Below are positions 1-9,439 of a stretch of DNA of 64,000 bases, piece by piece (position 1 is the first letter of the stretch; each line of letters opens with the position of its first letter). The notes beneath the pieces were generated by a model that saw only the letters and a program-made list of their open reading frames with translations, was not told where the DNA came from and searched no databases. Position numbers and translations under genes: made by a program. The DNA comes from Streptantibioticus silvisoli. GTDB lineage: Bacteria; Actinomycetota; Actinomycetes; Streptomycetales; Streptomycetaceae. The stretch spans positions 186,001-250,000 of the forward strand of contig NZ_JAAGKO020000004.1 of assembly GCF_027947535.2 (NCBI RefSeq), read 5' to 3'.

Positions 1-2
1 CC

Positions 3-101
3 GGCTCGGCCGGCGAGACCCTGCGCTGGGCCGCCCCCGCGGCGGCCGCACTGCTGGCCGGCGCGGTGGTCGTCGGCCGGGCGTGGCGCCGACGCCGCTG
101 A
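3..101 (+). CDS. C-terminal end of a membrane-anchored protein (5' truncated)
   Basis: Only the last 32 codons are in the window. They encode an Ala/Leu/Val-rich hydrophobic stretch (about 20 residues) followed by Trp and four arginines, then TGA. This is the typical shape of a C-terminal transmembrane anchor with a positively charged cytoplasmic tail, as in actinobacterial surface proteins and carboxypeptidases. The identity of the protein cannot be judged from this fragment. The frame is open to the window edge. Confidence 0.6.
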   Translation, partial: GSAGETLRWAAPAAAALLAGAVVVGRAWRRRR

Positions 102-795
102 GGCCGCTTGCCTCCGGCGGTCGGCCGGGGGACCGTCCGTCTGCCGGGCACCGGGTGGGCGCTCGCGCTGGGGGTCGTCCTGCGGGTGGGTCGGCTGCGG
201 TGCCGGGTTCGCCGGGCGGCTGACCGGGGCTTCCGGTGCGGCTTCGCGGTGGGGGTTCGCGATGCGGGTTCGCCATGTGTGTCCGGCTCCGTTCCCGTGC
301 GGGGGCGCTGCGTGGCGGGTTCGGCTGCGGTGGCGGGGCTGGACGCGGTGGCGGGTTCGGTTGCTCCGACGGCTCGCCGTGCGGTCGGTCCGGCTTCCGG
401 GGCGTGGTTCGCGGGCGTGACCGGTGGTTTTCTCCGGCGGGGTCCGTCGGGTGGTGGTTCCGCTCCGGCGTCGGGCTCGCGTACGACCAGCGTCCGGTCC
501 GACCAAAGTCCGTTCCCGCGTCGGGTTCGCCGTGCGAGCGGTGCCGCTCCGGCGCGCTGTTCGCCGTGCGGCGAGTCGGCCTCGTTGCGGGGCCCCGGCG
601 GCACCCGGTCCCGCCTCTCCGTCCGGCACCCGGTCCCGCCTCGGGTCATCCGGCACCCGGACCCGTCCGCCCGACGACCCGACCCCCACCCGCTCCCGCT
701 CCCGCCTGGGACCCCCGTACCGGCGTCGTGGTGGTCCGGGTGATCGTGGCGGGCGGTGTCCTTCGGGGGCGGGCGGGCCCCGGTAGATTCGGGGC
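102..795. other. Intergenic stretch with no supported gene
   Basis: About 690 bases of very GC-rich DNA. Open frames exist on both strands but have Arg/Gly/Pro/Ser-dominated translations, no recognisable domain and no convincing ribosome-binding site. The first half is rich in short GGTTCG/GGGTTCG words and the second half in CCGGCACCCGG and GACCCG words, so it looks like decayed simple repeats. It should contain the promoter of the epimerase gene that starts at 796, but I see no clear -10/-35 pair. Confidence 0.5.
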
Positions 796-1635
796 ATGAC
801 CGAGACCCCCCGGGCGGCCGACGCCCTGTCCTCCCCCGTTCGACTGACCGCGGGTGACGTCGAGTTGACGATTCGTCCGCAGGCCGGCTGCCGTATCGGC
901 GGTCTGCGGGTCGGCGGCCGGGAACTGCTGCGTCAGGGTGACAAGTACGGCGCGTTCCCGATGGTGCCGTGGTGCGGGCGGACCGCGCTGGGCAGGTTCC
1001 GCAACGGCGCCGTCACGCACCAGTTGCCGATCAACTCCGCGCCGCACGCCATCCACGGCACCGGTCGCGACACCGTCTGGCGGCAGGCCCCCGGCGGCAC
1101 CGAGCGCACGGCCGCGTTCACCTACGACCTCGCCGACCCGTGGCCGTACCCGGGCCGGGTGACGCAGACCTTCGAGCTGACCGAGGACTCGCTGACGCTG
1201 GGGATGGCGGTGGAGACCGTCACCGACGTGCCCGGCGACTCGTTCCCCGCGCAGGCCGGCTGGCACCCGTGGTTCAAACGCAACCTGGGCGACGGCGGCG
1301 CGAACGTCACCGTGGCCTTCGACGCCGCCTGGCAGGAGGAGCGCGGCGACGACCACCTGCCGACCGGCAAGCGCATCGACCCGCTGCCCGGCCCCTGGGA
1401 CGACTGCTTCGGCATGCCCGACGGCGTCGACGTCACCCTCACCTGGCCCGGCGAGCTGCGGCTGCGCGTCACCAGCCCGTCCCCGTGGGTCGTGGTCTAC
1501 GACGAGCAGGACGCCGCGGTCTGCGTCGAGCCGCAGTCCGGCCCGCCCAACGGCCTCAACACCGCGCCCCGGATGGTCACCCCGATCAACCCCCTGGAGA
1601 TGGCGGCCACCTTCGCCTGGGAGCGCCTGGGCTGA
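796..1635 (+). CDS. Aldose 1-epimerase (galactose mutarotase) family protein
   Basis: 279 residues, the usual length for the actinobacterial GalM-like family, which interconverts alpha and beta anomers of aldoses or binds hexose phosphates in the cytoplasm. Family landmarks are visible: an early beta-rich segment with GxRxGGLxVGGRELL-like spacing, a WCGRT/GRF motif (residues 58-67), an HGTGRD segment with the first active-site His, and a AGWHPWF motif (about residues 153-159) with the second. The ATG at 796 is preceded by GGGGC. It is followed by a GC-rich spacer and faces the MFS gene (convergent). Substrate is unknown. Confidence 0.85.
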   Translation: MTETPRAADALSSPVRLTAGDVELTIRPQAGCRIGGLRVGGRELLRQGDKYGAFPMVPWCGRTALGRFRNGAVTHQLPINSAPHAIHGTGRDTVWRQAPGGTERTAAFTYDLADPWPYPGRVTQTFELTEDSLTLGMAVETVTDVPGDSFPAQAGWHPWFKRNLGDGGANVTVAFDAAWQEERGDDHLPTGKRIDPLPGPWDDCFGMPDGVDVTLTWPGELRLRVTSPSPWVVVYDEQDAAVCVEPQSGPPNGLNTAPRMVTPINPLEMAATFAWERLG

Positions 1636-1885
1636 GCGCCTGGGCTGACGGCCCGCGACCCGCCGTGGGCGGGGGCCGGGGGCGGGCCCGGTGCCGCGCG
1701 CCCCCGGCCCCCGCCGCGCGCCGACCCCGGTCCCCGACGCCCCCGCCCCGCCGCGCCCCGCCGCACCCCGACTCCGACCCCCGCCGCGAGCCCCCGCCCC
1801 CGCCGCCCCCGATCCGCCGATCCCGACACCCCGACACCCCGACACCCGTCCGCGCGCCGGGTGGACGACCCCGTCGCGGGGCGTC

Positions 1886-3370
1886 TCACGGCGCCGTCCG
1901 GCCGCCCGCCGCGTTCACCGTGTAGGTCCGGAACGGGCGTACCGCCAGCGCGCCGGCCAGGACGAGGACGACGCAGAGCATGGCGCTGCCCGACCAGGCG
2001 ATGCCCACGGTGGTGGCCGCCGCCATCGCTCCCGCGCGCAGGTCGCCGAGCCGGGGGCCGCCGCTGACGACCACGGTGAAGATCCCCTGCATGCGGCCGC
2101 GCATCTCGTCCGGGGCGTGGGTCTGGAGGATCGTCTGGCGGTAGACGGCGCTCACCAGGTCGGCGGCGCCGGCCAGTGCGAGCAGGGCGACGGCGAGCCA
2201 CAGCGTGCGGGCGAACCCGGCGAGGGCGATGGCCACCCCCCAGCCGACCACCGCGACGGTGAGCGCCACACCCTGGCGGCGTACCCGCCCGATCCACCCG
2301 CTGCACAGTCCCGCCAGCACCGACCCGATGGCGACCGCCGAGTACAGCCAGCCGATCCCGCCGTGGAACCGGGTGGCCGCCACCTGCGGGAACAGGGCGT
2401 TCGGCATGGCCAGCACCATGGCGGCGATGTCCACCCCGAACGACATCAGCAGCACCGGCCTGCCGCTGATGAACCGCAGCCCGTCCAGGACCGCCAGCAG
2501 ACCGCGGCGGGCCGGGGCGTTCTCCGGGCGGATGGAAGGCAGCCGCAGCGTCGAGTAGAGCGACACGGTGAACAGCACGGCGTCCACCCCGTAGGCGAGG
2601 GCGTACCCGTGCGGGAGCCCGACGAGCACCCCGGCGGCCAGCGGTCCGAGGACCGATCCGATGTTGCCGACGGTGAAGCTCAGCGTGTTGGCGGCCGGCA
2701 CCAGGCCGGACGGCACGATGCGCGGGATGATCGCGCCGAGCGTGGACGAGGATATGGCGGAGCCGCCCGCCTGCACGGCGACCAGCGCGAGGATGAGGCC
2801 CACCGACCGGACGCCCAGCAGCGTCTGGACGAGCAGAGCGAGGGTCACCGCCCAGGTCACCAGTGACGACCACAGGCACAGCAGCCGCCGGTCCACCACG
2901 TCGGCGATCGCGCCGCCGTAGAGGCCGAGGACGACGATGGGCACGAACCCGGCGAGCCCGGCCAGCCCCACGTACAGCGACGAGTGCGACAGCGCGTAGA
3001 TCTGCACCGGGATGGTCACCTGGGTCACCATCGTCCCCACCAGCGACGCGCCCTGACCGGCCAGGACGCGTCGGTAGGCCGGCACGGCGAGCGGCCGGAC
3101 GTCGACGGCGGCACGGCGCAGCCGGCCCAGCAGCCCACCGGCCGCCCCGCGGCGCCCGGCCGTCCCCGGCGTGCCGCCGCCGCCCGGGGGACGGGCCGCC
3201 GGGGCGTCGTCGAGGGTGGCCGGGCCGCCGGAAAGGGTCGTCGGGCTGCCGGAGAGGCGTGTCGGGTCGCCGGAGAAGGGTGCCGGGTCGCCGGGGAAGG
3301 TCGTCGGGTCGCCGGGGAGGGGCCCCGGCCCGGTTCGCGGCGGTGCGGAATCACCTGGTGCTGTCGCCAT
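1886..3370 (-). CDS. MFS transporter, enterobactin-exporter-like (MFS_3) family
   Basis: 494 residues. After about 95 hydrophilic residues comes a 12-helix major-facilitator body beginning near RRVLAGQGASLVG, with a loop-2/3 GAIADVVDRR motif typical of the exporter-type transmembrane secretion effector group. Many members export siderophores, macrolides or other small molecules; the substrate here is unknown. The N-terminal extension holds five degenerate 7-residue repeats (GDPTTF-, GDPAPF-, GDPTRL-like), encoded by about 21-bp DNA repeats at 3212-3319. The true start may be later in the gene, since the repeats are outside the conserved fold. It is divergent from the adjacent AraC regulator gene, with 54 bp between starts, so that regulator probably controls it. 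Confidence 0.85.
   Translation of the reverse strand: MATAPGDSAPPRTGPGPLPGDPTTFPGDPAPFSGDPTRLSGSPTTLSGGPATLDDAPAARPPGGGGTPGTAGRRGAAGGLLGRLRRAAVDVRPLAVPAYRRVLAGQGASLVGTMVTQVTIPVQIYALSHSSLYVGLAGLAGFVPIVVLGLYGGAIADVVDRRLLCLWSSLVTWAVTLALLVQTLLGVRSVGLILALVAVQAGGSAISSSTLGAIIPRIVPSGLVPAANTLSFTVGNIGSVLGPLAAGVLVGLPHGYALAYGVDAVLFTVSLYSTLRLPSIRPENAPARRGLLAVLDGLRFISGRPVLLMSFGVDIAAMVLAMPNALFPQVAATRFHGGIGWLYSAVAIGSVLAGLCSGWIGRVRRQGVALTVAVVGWGVAIALAGFARTLWLAVALLALAGAADLVSAVYRQTILQTHAPDEMRGRMQGIFTVVVSGGPRLGDLRAGAMAAATTVGIAWSGSAMLCVVLVLAGALAVRPFRTYTVNAAGGRTAP
3212..3319 (-). repeat. 21-bp coding minisatellite in the MFS transporter N-terminus
   Basis: About five imperfect copies of a 21-bp unit containing GTCGCCGG, each encoding seven residues of the form [PS]G[DSG]PxxF/L. 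The copies keep the reading frame. Such in-frame repeats can change copy number by slippage without breaking the gene. Confidence 0.7.
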
Positions 3371-3424
3371 GGCGTCACGGTGTCATGAGCACCGCCAGTC
3401 GTGCTTCCGTTATTCTGCCGTTCC

Positions 3425-4213
3425 ATGTCGCGGAACGGCCAACCCGGGATCGCCCCCACCAGCACGCACACCCACGCCTCCGGCGAGATCATCGCCCGGC
3501 ACCGCCACGACCACCACCAGCTCATCCACGTCAGCACCGGCGTGCTCGCCGTCCAGACCGACGCGGGGGCCTGGGTCGCCTCGTCCGGCCGCGCCGTGTG
3601 GACCCCCGCCGGCACCTGGCACGAGCACCGGGTCCACGGGCGGACCTCCGTGCACACCGTCGGCTTCCCGGCGGACGACGCCCCGCTGCCGACCGGGTCG
3701 CCGACCGTCGTGGCCGTGGACGGTCTGCTGCGGGAACTGCTCGTCGCCTGCACCGGACCCGGCCTGCCGGACCCCGAGGCCCGGCGGATGCGGGCGGTGC
3801 TGACCGACCGGCTGCGCCGCGCCCACGTCCAGCCCCTGACGCTGCCGATCGCCCGCGACCCCCGGCTGGCCCAGGTCTGCCGGCTCGTCGCCGAGGACCT
3901 GACCCGGCCGCGCACCGCGGCCGCCCTCGCCCGCCGGGCCGGGGTCGGTGAGCGGACGCTCGCCCGGCTGTTCCGGACCGAGTTCGGCACGACCTACCCG
4001 CAGTGGCGCACCACCACGCGTGTCTTCCACGCGATGATCCACCTCGCCGAGGGGGCGACGGTCACCGAGACCGCCCGGCGCTGCGGCTGGGCCACGACCA
4101 GCGCGTTCATCGACACCTTCGCCCGGACGATGGGCCAGACCCCCGGTGCCTACCGCGCCGCGGCGGGTTGCGCGGACCACCGTCCCACCGCCGCCCCGCC
4201 CGGCGCTCCGTGA
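3425..4213 (+). CDS. AraC family transcriptional regulator with N-terminal cupin
   Basis: 262 residues from the ATG at 3425; an upstream in-frame start at 3401 exists but lies closer to the divergent gene. The N-terminal half is a cupin (RHRHDHHQ with a His cluster, then a WTPAGTWHEH motif), which usually senses a small ligand or metal. The C-terminal half has the AraC double helix-turn-helix (RRAGVGERTLARLFRTEFG, then a TETARRCGW/SAFIDTFARTMG segment with the usual GxxPxxYR ending). It is head-to-head with the MFS exporter gene, a common regulator-exporter arrangement. Its DNA site should lie in the 54-bp gap. Confidence 0.88.
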   Translation: MSRNGQPGIAPTSTHTHASGEIIARHRHDHHQLIHVSTGVLAVQTDAGAWVASSGRAVWTPAGTWHEHRVHGRTSVHTVGFPADDAPLPTGSPTVVAVDGLLRELLVACTGPGLPDPEARRMRAVLTDRLRRAHVQPLTLPIARDPRLAQVCRLVAEDLTRPRTAAALARRAGVGERTLARLFRTEFGTTYPQWRTTTRVFHAMIHLAEGATVTETARRCGWATTSAFIDTFARTMGQTPGAYRAAAGCADHRPTAAPPGAP

Positions 4214-4420
4214 GGGCCCGCCCCTTCCGGGGGACCCGACGGGTTCGACAGCACCGCCCGGTGCCCTGGCTCGCGGCGCCAATCGCCCCCCGCGATCCGC
4301 ACGCGGCCGTCGCCGCCGCCCGTCCCGCCCCCGCACCGCCCGTCCCGCCCCCGCACCGCCCGTCCCGGCCCCGCTCCCACCGGTTCACCACCGCCGGCGT
4401 CGGCTCGTTACCCTCGTCGC

Positions 4421-4957
4421 ATGACTGACGCCCGTGAGGCTCTGCTGCGGCAGATCAAGGAAAAGGCCGTGGTCCACGGCAAGGTGACGCTGTCCTCGGG
4501 GCTGGAGGCGGACTACTACGTCGACCTGCGCCGGGTCGCGCTGGACGGCGCGGCGGCGCCGCTGGTGGGGCAGGTCATGCTCGACCTGACCGCCGACCTG
4601 GAGTACGACGCGGTCGGCGGACTGACGCTGGGCGCCGACCCGGTGGCGGCCGCCATGCTGCACGCCGCCGCCGCGCGGGGCCGTTCGCTGGACGCCTTCG
4701 TGGTCCGCAAGACCGGTAAGGCGCACGGCCTCCAGCGCCGCATCGAGGGCCCGGACGTCGCCGGCCGCCGTGTGCTGGCGGTCGAGGACACCTCCACCAC
4801 CGGCGGTTCGGTGCTCACCGCGGTCGAGGCGCTGCGCGAGGCGGGCGCCGAGGTGGTCGGCGTGGCCGTCCTGCTCGAACGCGGCGCGGCCGGTGCGATC
4901 GCCGACGCCGGGCTGTCGTACCACTACGCCTACGGGGTGGGCGACCTCGGCCTGTAA
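4421..4957 (+). CDS. pyrE: Orotate phosphoribosyltransferase
   Basis: 178 residues. It transfers the phosphoribosyl group of PRPP to orotate, giving OMP in pyrimidine synthesis. The PRPP-binding loop is clear: VLAVEDTSTTGGS at about residues 117-129. An early GKVTLSSGLEADYYVDLRR segment is diagnostic of PyrE. ATG start at 4421. It stands alone here, not in a pyr operon, as in other streptomycetes. The upstream 207 bp are GC-rich repeats (CCGTCCCGCCCCCGCACCG) without a clear promoter. Confidence 0.95.
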   Translation: MTDAREALLRQIKEKAVVHGKVTLSSGLEADYYVDLRRVALDGAAAPLVGQVMLDLTADLEYDAVGGLTLGADPVAAAMLHAAAARGRSLDAFVVRKTGKAHGLQRRIEGPDVAGRRVLAVEDTSTTGGSVLTAVEALREAGAEVVGVAVLLERGAAGAIADAGLSYHYAYGVGDLGL

Positions 4958-5164
4958 CGGCTGACGGAGGGCCCGGGCGCCGGGGGTGGGGGTCTGCGGA
5001 GGCCCGGGCGTCCGGGGTGGCGGTCAACGGAGGCCCGCGCAACGGTCACCGCGGGTCCGCGCAACGGTCAACGGAAGCCCGGACAACGGCCCGCCGCCAA
5101 CTCACCCCCGGCAAACGCCTGGCGGAAGCCCCTGGAACCGGGCGGGGCGGGACCCGTTGAGCCG
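4958..5164. repeat. Imperfect GTCAACGGAGGCCCG-type repeats between pyrE and parS
   Basis: Several variants of an approximately 20-24 bp element (CGGAGGCCCGGGCG, GTCAACGGAGGCCCGCGCAA, GGTCAACGGAAGCCCGGACA) follow each other between 4970 and 5100. No ORF with coding character is present. Together with the next 160 bp this makes up the 370-bp gap between pyrE and fbaA. Confidence 0.55.
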
Positions 5165-5192
5165 GGCGGGTGTTTCACGTGAAACACCCGCC
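5165..5192. other. parS-like centromere site (28-bp perfect palindrome)
   Basis: A perfect palindrome whose 16-bp core TGTTTCACGTGAAACA matches the chromosomal parS consensus bound by ParB in Streptomyces and Bacillus. The arms extend symmetrically six more bases on each side. It lies in the pyrE-fbaA intergenic region, 136 bp before fbaA. ParB loading here would support chromosome segregation. No other exact copy was seen in the window. Confidence 0.88.
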
Positions 5193-5327
5193 GCCGCCCA
5201 ACAGTCGTACAAACGCCCCCAAAACGGGGTATGTGCCTCGGTCGCCGCGTCTGGAAGGATGAGGGCGACAACGGCGTCGAGAGAGCCCCTGAAGCACCGC
5301 ACACCCGCAAGTCCAAGGAGCGGACAC

Positions 5328-6350
<1,023 letters not shown>

Positions 6351-6724
6351 CCGCCGCGGCACGGGCGCGGCACACCGCGGACCACGCACCGCACGCGTCA
6401 TCGCACCGCCGGACGGACGCGGAGACGCAACGCCTGACGGGCGCGGAGACGCACCGCCGAACGCGCCGCGGACGCGCCGCCGCCGCACCCGTGCCACCCG
6501 CACCAAGCACCGCACCCCGCACCACCGCAATCGCACCACCGCACCCGCACCACGTACCACCGCACCACGCACCGCAATCGCACCACGCACCACATCGCAA
6601 CCGCACCACCGCACCGCATCCGCACCCGCAGCGTGCTCGCGGCGTGGCCCGCGCACGGCCCCGGAGACCTTGGTCCGCCGGGGCCGTGCCGCGTCCCGTC
6701 GCGGGAACCGGCAGACTGGAAACC
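6351..6724. repeat. CGCACC/CACCACCG low-complexity repeats
   Basis: The 374-bp gap between fbaA and the DUF3151 gene is dominated by GACGCGGAGACGCA copies at 6415-6455 and then by alternating CACCGCA, CACCACG and AATCGCACCAC words up to about 6630. There is a strong purine/pyrimidine strand bias. No gene is supported. The last 90 bp should carry the promoter of the DUF3151 gene. Confidence 0.55.
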
Positions 6725-7138
6725 ATGGCTACACACGAGAACCTGCTCGGGGGACCCGCCCCCACCCACCTTCCCGACGACCCGGAGCCGCGTGACCTGC
6801 TCGCCTCCGGCGCCGCACCCGCGGACGTCGCGGCGAAGTACCCGTCGTCCTCCCTCGCGTGGGCGCAGCTCGCCGACGACGCGTTCGAGACGGGCAACAC
6901 CGTGGCGTCCTACGCGTACGCCCGGACCGGCTACCACCGCGGGCTGGACGCGCTGCGGCGCGCGGGGTGGAAGGGCCACGGCCCGGTGCCGTTCGAGCAC
7001 GAGCCGAACCGCGGCTTCCTGCGGGCGCTGCACGCGCTGGCCCGCGCGGCGCAGGCGATCGGTGAGAGCGAGGAGTACGAGCGCTGCAGCACGTTCCTGC
7101 GCGACTCCTCCCCGACCGCGGCCGACACGCTGGGCTGA
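6725..7138 (+). CDS. DUF3151 domain-containing protein
   Basis: 137 residues, ATG at 6725. The sequence matches the pattern of the actinobacterial DUF3151 family: PLPDDPEPRDLLA-like start, KYPSSSLAWAQLAD, a SYAYARTGYHRGLDALRR helix, and an EPNRGFLRALHALARAAQAIGE helix. It is all-helical, with no transmembrane segment and no catalytic motif. Its role is unknown. The gene is conserved beside fba in streptomycetes as far as I recall. A hairpin terminator follows at 7148. Confidence 0.85.
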   Translation: MATHENLLGGPAPTHLPDDPEPRDLLASGAAPADVAAKYPSSSLAWAQLADDAFETGNTVASYAYARTGYHRGLDALRRAGWKGHGPVPFEHEPNRGFLRALHALARAAQAIGESEEYERCSTFLRDSSPTAADTLG

Positions 7139-7147
7139 CGGACCCGG

Positions 7148-7178
7148 GTGACCCCCCGCGCCACGTGCGGGGGGTCAC
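7148..7178 (+). terminator. Hairpin terminator after the DUF3151 gene
   Basis: 12-bp perfect stem (GTGACCCCCCGC / GCGGGGGGTCAC) with a 7-nt loop, 10 bp after the stop codon. No T-tract, as is common for Streptomyces terminators. Confidence 0.75.
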
Positions 7179-7202
7179 TCCGGCAGACCTTGCGGTCCGG
7201 CC

Positions 7203-7231
7203 GGGCCATGCGGAAGATCTCCGCATGGCCC
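7203..7231. promoter_or_regulatory. Inverted repeat in the kynA leader (possible operator or attenuator)
   Basis: 11-bp arms GGGCCATGCGG / CCGCATGGCCC around a 7-nt spacer that itself contains AGATCT. It lies 39 bp before the kynA start and is separate from the preceding terminator. It could be a regulator-binding palindrome for the kyn operon, or an RNA hairpin. Confidence 0.5.
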
Positions 7232-7269
7232 CCGGCGATCCCGTGGGGCCGCAATGAACGGAGAAAGTG

Positions 7270-8118
7270 ATGTCCGTACCGCCCCCCGAGGCCCGAAACG
7301 AAGCCGGACCGGAGACCCCGAACCTCGACTTCGAGGGCACCACGCCCTACGAGGACTACGTCCAGGCCGACGTCCTCACCCATCTCCAGCACCCGCTGTC
7401 GGACGAGCCGGGCGAGATGGTCTTCCTGGTGGCCACCCAGGTGATGGAACTGTGGTTCACCGTGCTGGTCCACGAATGGCAGGTCGCCTGCGAGGCGCTG
7501 CGCCAGGACGAGCTGCCGGTCGTGCTGGAGGCGCTGCGCCGCAGCACGTGGGAGCTGGAGTCGCTCAACGCCTCCTGGAAGCCGCTGGCCCACCTGACAC
7601 CGGTCCAGTTCAACGCCTACCGCGCGGCGCTCGGCGACGGTTCGGGGTTCCAGTCCGCGATGTACCGGCGGCTGGAGTTCCTGCTCGGCGACAAGTCGGC
7701 GTCCATGCTGGTGCCGCACCGCGGCGCCCCCCGGGTGCACGCCGAGCTGGAGAAGGCGCTGTACGAGCCGAGCCTGTACGACGAGGTGCTCGGCTACCTG
7801 GCCCGCCGCGGCCACGCCGTCCCGCCGGAGGTCCTCGGCCGCGACCTGTCCGCCCGCTACGTGCCCGACCCGCGCGTGGAGCAGGTCTGGGCGAACGTCT
7901 ACGCCGGCGGGCAGGACACCCCGGAGGTGCGGCTCGGCGAGGCGCTGACCGAGGTCGCCGAACTCGTCTGGCGCTGGCGCAACGACCACCTGGTCGCCAC
8001 CCGCCGCGCGATGGGCGCCAAGTCGGGCACCGGCGGCTCGGCCGGTGTCGCCTGGTTGGAGAAACGTGCCGCCAAGACCGTCTTCCCCGAACTGTGGACG
8101 GCCCGCAGCCATGTCTGA
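7270..8118 (+). CDS. kynA: Tryptophan 2,3-dioxygenase
   Basis: 282 residues from ATG 7270 (GTG 7267 is the adjacent alternative; GGAG lies 8-10 bp upstream). This haem enzyme opens the indole ring of tryptophan to N-formylkynurenine, the first step of the kynurenine pathway. Family features: early LDFEGTTPYEDYVQ, the QVMELWF helix, a LTPVQFNAYRAALGDGSGFQS core resembling the substrate-binding FR..L...SGFQS motif, and a C-terminal GTGGSAGVAWLEK segment. First gene of a four-gene operon; its last 8 bp overlap the next gene's start. Confidence 0.95.
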   Translation: MSVPPPEARNEAGPETPNLDFEGTTPYEDYVQADVLTHLQHPLSDEPGEMVFLVATQVMELWFTVLVHEWQVACEALRQDELPVVLEALRRSTWELESLNASWKPLAHLTPVQFNAYRAALGDGSGFQSAMYRRLEFLLGDKSASMLVPHRGAPRVHAELEKALYEPSLYDEVLGYLARRGHAVPPEVLGRDLSARYVPDPRVEQVWANVYAGGQDTPEVRLGEALTEVAELVWRWRNDHLVATRRAMGAKSGTGGSAGVAWLEKRAAKTVFPELWTARSHV

Positions 8119-9439
8119 CGCCCCCGAGGACACCGCCGCCCACCCCCCGCACGCCGCCCCGGTCACCGCCGGCGCAGCGGAGCAGACCGCACCGGCCACC
8201 ACCGGCGCCGCGCAGCAGACCACCCCCGGCGCCGCGCAGCGGACCCCCACGTTGGACGACCGCGCCCGCGCGCTGGACGGCGCCGATCCGCTGGCCGCGG
8301 TGCGGGACCGGTTCGCGCTGGACGACACCGTCTACCTGGACGGCAACTCGCTGGGCGCGCTGCCCACCGCGGTCGCGGACCGGCTGCACCGGGTGGTGAC
8401 CGAGGAATGGGGTGCGCTGCGCATCCGGTCCTGGACGGAGTCGGGCTGGTGGACGGCGCCGGAGCGGATCGGCGACCGGATCGCGCCGCTGGTGGGCGCG
8501 GCGGCCGGGCAGATCGTGGTCGGCGACTCCACCAGCGTCAACGTCTTCAAGGCCGTCGTCGGCGCGGTCCGGCTCGCCGGGCAGGACCGCGACGAGATCC
8601 TGGTCGACGCCGCGACCTTCCCGACCGACGGGTACATCGCCGCCTCCGCCGCCCGGCTCACCGGCCGCACGGTCCGGCCGGTGGACGCCGCCGCGATGGC
8701 CGGCGAGATCGGCCCGCGTACCGCCGTCGCGCTGGTCAACCACGTCGACTATCGCACCGGACGGCTGCACGACCTGCCCGGCGTCACCGCCGCGGCGCAC
8801 GCGGCCGGCGCGCTGGTCGTGTGGGACCTGTGCCACAGCGCCGGCGCCCTGCCGGTCGGACTGGACGCGCACGGCGTCGACCTCGCGATCGGATGTACGT
8901 ACAAGTACCTCAACGGTGGGCCGGGCGCGCCCGCGTACCTCTACGTGCGGCGCGACCTCCAGCCGCGGTTCGACTCGCCGCTGCCGGGCTGGAACTCGCA
9001 CGCCGACCCGTTCGGCATGACCCCCGGCTACCGGCCCGCCGACGGCGCGGCGCGCGGCCGGGTCGGCACGCCGGAGATCCTGTCGCTGCTGGCGCTGGAG
9101 ACCGCGCTGGAGGCCTGGGACGGCGTGCGGATCGAGCAGGTGCGGGCCAAGAGCCTGGCGCTGACCGACTTCTTCCTCGACTGCGTCGCCGCCCTGGTGC
9201 CCGCCGGCCGGGTGGAGCCGGTGACGCCGGCCGCGCACGCCGAACGCGGCAGCCAGGTCAGCCTGCGCTGCGCCGGCGCCGGTGAGGTGATGCGGGAGCT
9301 GATCGCCCGCGGGGTGGTGGGCGACTTCCGCCGTCCCGACGTGCTGCGGTTCGGCTTCACGCCGCTGTACACCCGGTATGCCGACGCGCTGCGCGCCGCC
9401 CGCGTCCTGGGCGAGGTGCTGGCCGGGGACGCCCGGTGA
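8111..9439 (+). CDS. kynU: Kynureninase
   Basis: 442 residues from ATG 8111, which overlaps the kynA stop (ATGTCTGA), implying translational coupling. This PLP enzyme cleaves kynurenine to anthranilate and alanine. Landmarks: DDTVYLDGNSLGALP near residue 75, a DSTSVNVFK helix, DLCHSAGALPV, and the PLP lysine in CTYKYLNGGPGAPAYLYV. The first 50 residues are an Ala/Pro/Thr-rich extension, longer than usual, made of degenerate repeats (TAGAAEQTAPATTGAAQQT); it is probably disordered. Confidence 0.95.
   Translation: MSDAPEDTAAHPPHAAPVTAGAAEQTAPATTGAAQQTTPGAAQRTPTLDDRARALDGADPLAAVRDRFALDDTVYLDGNSLGALPTAVADRLHRVVTEEWGALRIRSWTESGWWTAPERIGDRIAPLVGAAAGQIVVGDSTSVNVFKAVVGAVRLAGQDRDEILVDAATFPTDGYIAASAARLTGRTVRPVDAAAMAGEIGPRTAVALVNHVDYRTGRLHDLPGVTAAAHAAGALVVWDLCHSAGALPVGLDAHGVDLAIGCTYKYLNGGPGAPAYLYVRRDLQPRFDSPLPGWNSHADPFGMTPGYRPADGAARGRVGTPEILSLLALETALEAWDGVRIEQVRAKSLALTDFFLDCVAALVPAGRVEPVTPAAHAERGSQVSLRCAGAGEVMRELIARGVVGDFRRPDVLRFGFTPLYTRYADALRAARVLGEVLAGDAR

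Noticed and set aside
108-743. Long open frames near the left window edge
   Set aside because: Low-complexity Arg/Gly/Pro/Ser translations, no ribosome-binding site and no domain.
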